A stretch of DNA of 19,146 nt from Verrucomicrobiota bacterium. GTDB lineage: Bacteria; Verrucomicrobiota; Verrucomicrobiia; Methylacidiphilales; Verrucolacustridaceae. This document shows, in pieces, positions 6,914 through 13,863 of the stretch (the stretch's first letter is position 1; every line of letters starts with the position of its first letter). The stretch is from positions 1-19,146 of the forward strand of contig RHAF01000017.1 of the NCBI GenBank assembly GCA_010028775.1, in the 5' to 3' direction. A program made the translations under genes and the position numbers. The notes under the pieces were generated by a model, which was given only the letters and a program-made list of their open reading frames with translations, made no database searches and was not told the origin of the DNA.

Positions 6914-8292
6914 AGCCGCTCTCCATATCCACCTTGTCGGATTTGGCCGGGGCGGATTTGATCCGGGGCAACGGAGAGCGTGTGGCATTCGGGGTGGGGA
7001 TCGACTCGAGATCGATCAAGCCCGGGGAACTTTTTGTGGCCATCCGGGGACCGAAGCATGACGGACATGACCATGTGGTCGAGGCTGCGGAGAGGGGGGC
7101 GATCGCCGCACTGGTGCAGAAGCGGGAGGTTGGAAAGCTGCCGTCCGGTTTTGCCTTGCTGGTGGTCAAGGATACACAAAAGGCCCTTCAGCAAATGGCC
7201 CGCGGGTACCGCCGGATGCTTCCGGTGCGGGTGATTTCGGTGACGGGAAGTTCGGGCAAGAGCAGCACCAAAGAAATGTTGGCAGCCGTCCTGGGCACGA
7301 TGGGGCAGACCCACCGAACCCCTGGAAACCTAAACAACCATTTCGGCGTTCCCTTGACCCTCTTGGGCATCGGGGCGGAGGACATGTGGGCGGTGGTGGA
7401 ATTGGCGATGAACGCTCCCGGGGAGATCGGTCCTCTGGCGGAGCTGGCCGGACCGGAGGCGGGGGTGGTGACCCACATCGGCTGGGCACACGTAGAGGGA
7501 ACAGGATCACGGGAGGCGACGGCGCATGAAAAGGGGGCTCTCTACCGCACCCTTCCCGCCACGGGTTTGGCGATCACCAATGCGGATGATCCCTTTGAAA
7601 AAATGACCCTGGAAGGTTGCCGCGCCCGGGTGGTGCGGGTGGGCCGTTCGTCCGGAGCGGATTACCGGCTGCAAAAAATCCGCTGCGAGGGTGAAACCAC
7701 CCGTTTCGTCTGCGAGGGACCCCGCGGAAAAATGGAGGTTTCCTTGCCGGTGCCCGGAGCCCACATGGCCATGAATGCGGCCCAGGCGCTCGCGGCCGGG
7801 GTGGAGTTGGGGGCGGAGCCGATGGCGGCCGCCATGGCTTTGGAAAAAATCCGCCTACCGGCGGGTCGTCTCAAGCTGGAGAGGTTGCGGCAAGGATGGT
7901 TGATGGATGACAGCTACAACGCAAACCCCGACAGCCTGGCCGCCGGTCTACAGACCCTGCAGGAGCTACCCGGCGACGGAAGGAATGTGGCTCTTCTCGG
8001 TGCGATGGCCGAGCTGGGATCCTTTAGCCGCATGTTGCATGAGGAGGCCGGGGCCGCGGTGGCGCGGGGGAAAATCGGTCTGTGCCTGGCGGTCGGGGAG
8101 GAGGCGAGGTTTCTGGTGGAGGGTGCGCAAAAAATCCGAACGGGAAACTGGGTCCGCTGGTTCGCCCGGCGGGATGAGCTCATCCGCGCCTATGAGGCGG
8201 AGTCCATTGGAAGCGACCGGATCCTGGTGAAGGGAAGCCGACGGGAGGGCATGGAGGTGGTGGCGGCCCGATTGAGAGAGGGCAATAAATAA
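6910..8292 (+). CDS. murF: UDP-MurNAc-tripeptide:D-alanyl-D-alanine ligase MurF
   Basis: Last cytoplasmic Mur ligase: joins the D-Ala-D-Ala made by Ddl to UDP-MurNAc-tripeptide. The 460-residue protein shows the MurF order of motifs: the N-terminal substrate domain (GVGIDSRSIKPGELFVAI), the ATP loop SVTGSSGKSSTKEML with the lysine at about residue 117, the family-specific NLNNHFGVPLTLL, a central VTHIGWAHVEGTGS, and the C-terminal DDSYNANPDS at about residue 333. All point to MurF and not to MurE or MurC. The start ATG 6910 overlaps the murE stop. The TAA stop shares one base with the mraY ATG (TAATG). Confidence 0.95.
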   Translation: MKPLSISTLSDLAGADLIRGNGERVAFGVGIDSRSIKPGELFVAIRGPKHDGHDHVVEAAERGAIAALVQKREVGKLPSGFALLVVKDTQKALQQMARGYRRMLPVRVISVTGSSGKSSTKEMLAAVLGTMGQTHRTPGNLNNHFGVPLTLLGIGAEDMWAVVELAMNAPGEIGPLAELAGPEAGVVTHIGWAHVEGTGSREATAHEKGALYRTLPATGLAITNADDPFEKMTLEGCRARVVRVGRSSGADYRLQKIRCEGETTRFVCEGPRGKMEVSLPVPGAHMAMNAAQALAAGVELGAEPMAAAMALEKIRLPAGRLKLERLRQGWLMDDSYNANPDSLAAGLQTLQELPGDGRNVALLGAMAELGSFSRMLHEEAGAAVARGKIGLCLAVGEEARFLVEGAQKIRTGNWVRWFARRDELIRAYEAESIGSDRILVKGSRREGMEVVAARLREGNK

Positions 8293-9398
8293 TGCTCTAC
8301 TACCTCAACCTTCTCAGCGGTTGGTTCGGTCCGCTCAATGTTTTCCAATACGTGACCTTCCGCACGGTGGGCGCGGCACTAACCTCCTTTCTTTTTACCC
8401 TCTGGATCGGGCCGAGGGTGATCGGGGCGCTTCTCCGGCTGAAACTCGGACAGCCGCTGCGCCGCCGGGAGGAGGTCCACAAGCTGGCCGACCTTCATGA
8501 AAACAAAAAGGGAACTCCGACCATGGGTGGCGTTCTAATTCTGTTTTCACTGACCCTGGCCTGCCTGCTTTGGGCGCGGCCGACCAACTCCTTCCTTTGG
8601 CTGGCCCTGGGAAGCACGTTGGCCCTCGGCACGCTTGGGTTCTGTGACGACTATGCCAAAATCCGGAAAAAGAGTTCCGGCGGGCTAAGCGGAAGAAAAA
8701 AACTCATCGTCCAAAGCGGGGTGGCGGCGGGGGTGGCCGGCATGTTGATGCTCAATCCGCTGACCCGCGAGGCCGCGGTGAAGCTGCAGATTCCCTTCGT
8801 GCGGGAGGATTTCTTCCTCATGCATTTGCCCGTCTGGGCCGCGATCGTCTTTTTTGTCTTCATCATCGTCGGAAGTTCGAACGCGGTGAACCTGACGGAT
8901 GGGCTGGATGGATTGGCCTCCGGTTGCATTCTGACGGTGGCGCTGGTCCTGGGAATCTTCGCCTATCTTTCCAGCCACGCCAAATTGGCCACCTATCTCT
9001 TTTTGCCGAGGGTTCCCGGGGGGGAGGAACTGGTCATCTTTTGTGCGGCTCTTTTTGGATCAGCCCTGGGATTTCTCTGGTTCAACTGCCATCCCGCCCG
9101 GGTTTTTATGGGGGACACAGGATCCCTGGCGCTGGGAGGTGCGGTTGCGGTGGTGGCGATCTGCATCAACCAGGAGCTGCTTTTGGCCGTCATCGGGGGG
9201 GTGTTCGTGATGGAGGCGGTCTCCGTCATACTGCAGGTGCTGTCTTTCAAACTGACGGGACGCCGCATCTTCGCGATGTCCCCGATCCATCACCACTTTG
9301 AACTCCGCGGCTGGAGTGAAACCGCCGTGGTCACGCGTTTCTGGATCCTCAGCGCGGTCTTCGCCCTTGCAGGGCTGGCCTCGCTCAAGCTGCGGTGA
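8292..9398 (+). CDS. mraY: Phospho-MurNAc-pentapeptide transferase MraY
   Basis: Polytopic inner-membrane enzyme that transfers phospho-MurNAc-pentapeptide from UDP to undecaprenyl phosphate, giving lipid I. The 368-residue protein is strongly hydrophobic with about ten membrane segments. It holds all the catalytic landmarks: the Asp pair D119-D120 in CDDYAKIRKK, NAVNLTDGLDGLA (from about residue 197, key Asp about 203), MGDTGSLALGG (Asp about 275) and the histidine cluster HHHFELRGW (from about 333). A purine-rich GAGAGAGGG lies shortly before the ATG. Start and stop both overlap neighbours (TAATG with murF, GTGA with murD). Confidence 0.96.
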   Translation: MLYYLNLLSGWFGPLNVFQYVTFRTVGAALTSFLFTLWIGPRVIGALLRLKLGQPLRRREEVHKLADLHENKKGTPTMGGVLILFSLTLACLLWARPTNSFLWLALGSTLALGTLGFCDDYAKIRKKSSGGLSGRKKLIVQSGVAAGVAGMLMLNPLTREAAVKLQIPFVREDFFLMHLPVWAAIVFFVFIIVGSSNAVNLTDGLDGLASGCILTVALVLGIFAYLSSHAKLATYLFLPRVPGGEELVIFCAALFGSALGFLWFNCHPARVFMGDTGSLALGGAVAVVAICINQELLLAVIGGVFVMEAVSVILQVLSFKLTGRRIFAMSPIHHHFELRGWSETAVVTRFWILSAVFALAGLASLKLR

Positions 9399-10744
9399 AA
9401 GGAAAGGAAAACACATGGGAAGGCCAACAAGTCGTGGTGGTGGGATTGGGCCGAAGCGGTCTGGCGGCGGCGGAATGGCTTTTGGCCCATGGTTCGGAGG
9501 TGACGATGTTCGATGAATCTTCCTCCCCTGGGATGAGGGAACTGAGCCAAAGGTGGCGGGATCGCGGGGCTTCGGTGATCACCGGGGTGCCTGAGCTTCC
9601 GGCAACGCGTTTTTCCTTTGCCTTGCTTAGCCCCGGCGTGGATCCGCGGCGACCGGTGGTCTTGCAACTCAAAAAAGCGGGGATTCCAATGATTGGAGAG
9701 TTGGAACTGGGCTCACGGGCCTGTCTTTGCCCGATCGTGGCGGTCACGGGGACGAATGGAAAGAGCACGACCACTGAATTGATCGATGCAATTTTCCGGG
9801 CGGCGGGGAAAAAATCGGTGGCCTGCGGCAATCTGGGCCGACCCCTCTGCGAGGTGGCTCCCTTGAGCGGCGGGCTGGATTACGCGGTGGCCGAAGTCAG
9901 TTCCTTCCAACTGGAGACCATCGAAACCTTCCGTCCTCGCGTGGCCGTTTATCTGAACCTCACGCCCGACCATCTCGACCGATATGCCGACATGCGGGAG
10001 TACGCCGCCGCCAAGAACCGGATTTTTCAAAACCAGGAGGCCGGGGATCTCGCCGTCATTCAAAAAGGGTTGAAACTGCCCGTCCTCCGTGCGCGCACGG
10101 TCACCTTCTCATCCAACGATCCCTCGGCGGATTACACCCTGCGCGAGGGTTGGCTCTGCGCGGGAGAGGATCGTGTCCTGCGGCAGGATGGGACCCAGCT
10201 CCGCGGCCCGCACAATGCCGAGAACCTGTTGGCCGCAATGGCGGTGGCCGATGCCGCCAAAATCTCCCGGGAGGCCGTGCAAAAGGCCCTCTCGGCCTAC
10301 CACCCGCTGCCTCACCGATGCGAGGTGGTGGCGGTGAGGCACGGGGTGACCTGGGTGAATGATTCCAAGGCCACCAACCTGGATGCGATGGTGAGGGCGG
10401 TGGCGGGGATGACCGGACCGGTGATCCTGATCGCCGGAGGGAAAGACAAGGGTTTCGATTTTGCGGAAAGCCGGAGCGCCGTGCAGGGAAAGGTCAGGGC
10501 CGCCCTTCTGCTGGGCGAGATGGCCGGAAAAATCGAAAAGGCGTGGACCGGCCTGATGCCCTGCCGGCGGGTGGCGGACCTCGGGGAGGCGGTCCGCCGG
10601 GCGGAGGAAATGGCGAAAGCCGGGGAGACGGTCCTGCTTAGCCCGGGTTGCTCCAGTTACGACATGTTCAAAAATTTCGAGGAAAGAGGGGAGAAATACA
10701 GGCAGTGCGTCACCGCCCTGCCCAAGGAGGAAAACAAACAATGA
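9395..10744 (+). CDS. murD: UDP-MurNAc-L-alanine:D-glutamate ligase MurD
   Basis: Cytoplasmic ligase that adds D-glutamate as second residue of the stem peptide. Within its 449 residues are the N-terminal nucleotide-fold VVVVGLGRSGLAAA, the ATP loop VTGTNGKSTTTELI (lysine about residue 123), LNLTPDHLDRYADM, the carbamylated-lysine-type segment KNRIFQNQ, NDSKATN at about 322-328, and the C-terminal LLSPGCSSYDMFKNFEERG typical of MurD. The start GTG 9395 overlaps the mraY stop by four bases and has no Shine-Dalgarno. Later GTG codons would cut into the VVVVGLG strand. The stop overlaps the LysM gene start (ATGA). Confidence 0.95.
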   Translation: MKGKENTWEGQQVVVVGLGRSGLAAAEWLLAHGSEVTMFDESSSPGMRELSQRWRDRGASVITGVPELPATRFSFALLSPGVDPRRPVVLQLKKAGIPMIGELELGSRACLCPIVAVTGTNGKSTTTELIDAIFRAAGKKSVACGNLGRPLCEVAPLSGGLDYAVAEVSSFQLETIETFRPRVAVYLNLTPDHLDRYADMREYAAAKNRIFQNQEAGDLAVIQKGLKLPVLRARTVTFSSNDPSADYTLREGWLCAGEDRVLRQDGTQLRGPHNAENLLAAMAVADAAKISREAVQKALSAYHPLPHRCEVVAVRHGVTWVNDSKATNLDAMVRAVAGMTGPVILIAGGKDKGFDFAESRSAVQGKVRAALLLGEMAGKIEKAWTGLMPCRRVADLGEAVRRAEEMAKAGETVLLSPGCSSYDMFKNFEERGEKYRQCVTALPKEENKQ

Positions 10745-11634
10745 GCGATGAACTGCTCGAATACTCGGCGAAACGAAGCAACACCGCGATGATGGAGACG
10801 GAAAGCTCCGAGCGGCCGGCGAAGACGGGGGGCCTCAACCGGCTTTCCACGATCTTCCTGGTCGTGCTCGGCTTGCACGTCGTGGTCATCGTCGGGATCA
10901 GCGCCTATCACCTGCTCCGCGGCAATCCGGACACCAGCATGACCTCGGGTTCCGAAGTCATGCCCGCTCCGTCCGTGGAGACGGTCAAGGCGCCCGAGGC
11001 CCCGGCCCCGGCGAGCTCCACCCCGGAGGTGACGAGCTCGATGCCCAGCCCGGATGACAAGGTCTGGCAGGTCAACGGAACGGCTCCGACAGAGGCCCAG
11101 GTTCCCGCGGCGGCGACCCCTGCACCGGCAGAGGTTCCCGTTGCGACAGCCCCGGCGGCGGAGCGCATCCACGTGGTGGCCAAAGGTGAGACCCTTGCCA
11201 AAATTGCCAAGGCCAACGGTGTGACGGCGGCGGCCTTGGCCAAGGCCAATGCGGTGGATCCGGCCAAATTGAAGATCGGCCAAAAGCTGAAGATCCCCGA
11301 GGTGGCGGGCACCGGAACCGAGGCCAAAACCCCGTCCCTAGCCTCGGCTCCGGCCAAGGCTGTCATGGCCGCGGCGGCCAAACAGGAAGCGAGCCCGGCG
11401 GGAACCTACACGGTGGCGGCGGGTGACACCCTGGCCAAGATCGCAAAAAAATTCGGCACCAAGGCGGAGACCCTGGCGAAACTGAACTCCATCAATGACC
11501 CGCGGAAACTGAAAATCGGGATGAAACTTCAGGTTCCCGGGGAGGCTTCGGCCAAGGCGGCGGCTCCGGCGGCGGCTCCGGCCCCGGCGGGACCTACCGA
11601 CATGGCGATGCTGCCGAAAAACACATCGAACTGA
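10741..11634 (+). CDS. Single-pass membrane protein with two LysM domains
   Basis: A 297-residue protein with a short cytoplasmic N-terminus, one membrane helix at about residues 35-57 (TIFLVVLGLHVVVIVGISAY), an Ala/Pro-rich linker of roughly 80 residues, and two LysM domains at about 142-188 and 221-268. Each LysM follows the classic pattern (HVVAKGETLAKIAKANGV...LKIGQKLKIPEV and YTVAAGDTLAKIAKKFGT...LKIGMKLQVPGE). LysM binds GlcNAc-containing glycans such as peptidoglycan, so the outer part should touch the cell wall. No hydrolase or other catalytic domain is seen. AAGGAGG (10724-10730) lies ten bases before ATG 10741, which overlaps the murD stop; an in-frame extension upstream lies inside murD. 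Its place between murD and ftsW suggests a role in septal wall synthesis, perhaps like SPOR proteins such as FtsN. That role is inference. Confidence 0.88.
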   Translation: MSDELLEYSAKRSNTAMMETESSERPAKTGGLNRLSTIFLVVLGLHVVVIVGISAYHLLRGNPDTSMTSGSEVMPAPSVETVKAPEAPAPASSTPEVTSSMPSPDDKVWQVNGTAPTEAQVPAAATPAPAEVPVATAPAAERIHVVAKGETLAKIAKANGVTAAALAKANAVDPAKLKIGQKLKIPEVAGTGTEAKTPSLASAPAKAVMAAAAKQEASPAGTYTVAAGDTLAKIAKKFGTKAETLAKLNSINDPRKLKIGMKLQVPGEASAKAAAPAAAPAPAGPTDMAMLPKNTSN

Positions 11635-11641
11635 TTCCGGC

Positions 11642-12772
11642 ATGGGACGTAACACGGCGCACACCCTGCTGATCTGCGTGGCGGGACTGATCGGGCTAGG
11701 CCTGGTCATGCTCGCCAGCGTGGGTCCCTTCTCCCCCGACAACCGGGGCCAACCCCTTTTCTTCCTCCAAAGGCAAGGGCTCTGGCTGGTGGCGGGGATC
11801 GGGGTGTGCGTTGTGTTGGCCCGGATGGATCCAAAAGTTCTGGTCCATCGCGGGCTTTGGATCCTCGGCGGGGCGACCTTGCTTGTGTTGCTCTGCCACG
11901 TGCCCGGCATCGGAAAGACGGTCAAGGGTTCGGCCCGGTGGATCCCCCTGGGCCCGTTTGCCCTGCAACCGGGTGAATTTCTGAAACTGGCCACGGTGAT
12001 TTTTGCCGCGGAATGGGTTCACCAAAAGAGGGAAAAAATGAAAAGCCCCTGGCACGGGCTGATTCTGCCCATGCTGATCCTGGCTTTGCCCATCCTGTTG
12101 CTCTTGAAGCAACCGGATCTTGGGTCGGCGATGTTTGTCGTGGCGGTAGCTTCGGTGGTGCTGTTTGCGGGCGGGGCTCCGATTCTTCCCCTCGCGGGGC
12201 TGGGCCTGTTGGCGGTGGCGGGACTGATCGCGTTGGCCCTCACCATGCCCGAGCGAGTGGGGCGTTTGGTCGCTTTTATGGACCCGCAGGCCCATCGGCA
12301 GGGAGGTGGGTACCAGGTTTGGCAGGCCCTGGTGGCCCTAGGTTCTGGGGGAACGAGGGGCGTGGGACTGGGTCAGAGCGTGCAGAAGATGTTCTATCTT
12401 CCCGAGGCCCATACCGATTTTATTTTCCCGATCCTGGGGGAGGAACTGGGACTGCCATTCACCCTGAGCGTCGTGGCGGTCTTTTTGGTCATCACCCTCC
12501 TCGGAGGATACATCGCGTGCCATGCCCCGGATGTCACGACCATGACCCTGGGAATCGGGTTGACGGCCCTGGTGGCGATGCAGGCGGTGGCAAATTTGGC
12601 GGTGGTCACGGGTCTATTGCCGCCCAAAGGCGTGGGTCTTCCTTTTATCAGCTACGGGGGTTCCAACCTGGTACTGTGTCTCGCCTCGGTGGGTCTGCTG
12701 GTGGCATTGCATCGTCAGGCCCACTACCGCGAGGAGGCGCGGAGCCGCCGCCTCGTCGGGAGGGGCAAGTGA
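11642..12772 (+). CDS. ftsW: Septal peptidoglycan glycosyltransferase FtsW (SEDS family)
   Basis: Polytopic SEDS protein that polymerises lipid II into glycan strands at the septum, partnered with FtsI. The 376 residues are largely membrane helices. Hallmarks are GLGQSVQKMFYLPEAHTDFIF, with the EAHTDF block at about residues 255-260, then GEELGL, and near the C-terminus PFISYGGSN (from about 334). FtsW and not RodA is chosen because of position between murD and murG. ATG 11642 lies seven bases after the LysM gene stop, with only a weak ribosome site. The stop overlaps the likely murG GTG. Confidence 0.93.
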   Translation: MGRNTAHTLLICVAGLIGLGLVMLASVGPFSPDNRGQPLFFLQRQGLWLVAGIGVCVVLARMDPKVLVHRGLWILGGATLLVLLCHVPGIGKTVKGSARWIPLGPFALQPGEFLKLATVIFAAEWVHQKREKMKSPWHGLILPMLILALPILLLLKQPDLGSAMFVVAVASVVLFAGGAPILPLAGLGLLAVAGLIALALTMPERVGRLVAFMDPQAHRQGGGYQVWQALVALGSGGTRGVGLGQSVQKMFYLPEAHTDFIFPILGEELGLPFTLSVVAVFLVITLLGGYIACHAPDVTTMTLGIGLTALVAMQAVANLAVVTGLLPPKGVGLPFISYGGSNLVLCLASVGLLVALHRQAHYREEARSRRLVGRGK

Positions 12773-13863
12773 ACGTCATGGGAAGGTTGATGATCGCCTG
12801 CGGGGGGACGGGTGGACATTTGTTTCCTGGTTTGGCAGTGGCCGAGGCGGTGCGTCGTCGCGGACATGAGGTCCGGTTTTTCATTTCCGCCAAGAAAGTC
12901 GATCGACGCGCCCTGGCCGGGGCCGGGGAGTCAAGCAACGGGGTGGAGATTCCGGCCGTCGGATGGACCGGCTTGTTGGGCGCCATCGCCTTCTTTCTTC
13001 GCCTTGTGAAGGCGGTGCGGAAAGCAGGGGAGGAGCTGGTCAACTTCAAGGCCGACGCTCTCCTAGGCATGGGGGGGTTTGTTTCCGCCGCTTCGGTGGG
13101 CGCCGCCCGTCGGAGGGGTTTGCCCTACTTCCTCCATGAATCAAACGCCATTCCCGGCCGCGCCACCCAGTTCCTTTCCGCCGGCGCAAAAAAGATGTTC
13201 GTCGGCTTCGAAGAGTGCGGTCGCCACCTTCCTAAAGCGAAAGTGCAGTTTACCGGTACCCCCGTCCGTGGCCGTCTTGGAAAAATCTCCAAGGAAGAGG
13301 CCCTGAAAAAACTCGGACTCCATCCCAAACGCCACCTGGTGGCCATCCTGGGTGGCAGCCAAGGGGCGAGGGGGATCAACGAAGCCGTGCTTCGCGGCCT
13401 GCCCGCTCTCAAATCTCTGGCCGCTTCCATCCAAATCCTTCATCTCGCCGGCGAGGCCCACGCCGACAAGGTCCGCCGGGGGTACGACCGCTCCGGTTTT
13501 CACGCTGTGGTCCTCGGGTTCTGCGACGACATGGATGCGGTTTACGCCGCGTCCGATCTGGTGGTCTCCCGGGCCGGGGCCGGCACCTTGGCGGAACTGT
13601 CCGTCTGCGGTGTTCCCGCGATCCTCGTCCCGTTTCCCGCGGCGGTGGACGACCACCAGACCGCCAACGCCCACGCTTATGCCGACCACGGGGCGGCCGA
13701 AATTGTGGCGGAAAAGAATCTCGTCGGCACAGAGCTCGGCCAGCGGATCGCCCGGCTGATGGGCGACAGCGTTCGGCAGGAACACATGCGCCGGGCCGCC
13801 CGTCAGCATTTCACCGCCGATGCCGCCGACAAAATCGCGGAGGAGATCGCCCATGTCCTTTGA
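12769..13863 (+). CDS. murG: Lipid II synthase MurG (undecaprenyl-PP-MurNAc-pentapeptide GlcNAc transferase)
   Basis: Membrane-associated GT-B (GT28) glycosyltransferase that adds GlcNAc to lipid I to give lipid II. From GTG 12769 it has 364 residues, the usual size. It carries the N-terminal GGTGGHLFPGLAVAEA (from about residue 12), HESNAIPGRAT, the interdomain GGSQGARGIN, and the UDP-GlcNAc-binding region SRAGAGTLAEL (from about 267) and DDHQTANA (from about 294). The start is uncertain. GTG 12769 overlaps the ftsW stop in the operon's usual GTGA form and has GGAGG (12759-12763) five bases ahead; ATG 12778 would remove only three residues. The frame stays open far upstream inside ftsW, without meaning. 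The 3' end overlaps murC-murB by 11 bases. Confidence 0.94.
   Translation: MNVMGRLMIACGGTGGHLFPGLAVAEAVRRRGHEVRFFISAKKVDRRALAGAGESSNGVEIPAVGWTGLLGAIAFFLRLVKAVRKAGEELVNFKADALLGMGGFVSAASVGAARRRGLPYFLHESNAIPGRATQFLSAGAKKMFVGFEECGRHLPKAKVQFTGTPVRGRLGKISKEEALKKLGLHPKRHLVAILGGSQGARGINEAVLRGLPALKSLAASIQILHLAGEAHADKVRRGYDRSGFHAVVLGFCDDMDAVYAASDLVVSRAGAGTLAELSVCGVPAILVPFPAAVDDHQTANAHAYADHGAAEIVAEKNLVGTELGQRIARLMGDSVRQEHMRRAARQHFTADAADKIAEEIAHVL

Noticed and set aside
12013..12768. N-terminal extension of the murG frame by about 250 codons.
   Set aside because: It overlaps ftsW in another frame; the low-complexity Gly/Arg-rich translation is typical of a shadow frame, and MurG of normal length begins at about 12769-12778.
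13820..13852. Upstream ATG at 13820 as the murC-murB start.
   Set aside because: ATG 13853 has a strong, well-spaced Shine-Dalgarno and gives a normal MurC N-terminus; the extension is only the murG tail read in another frame.
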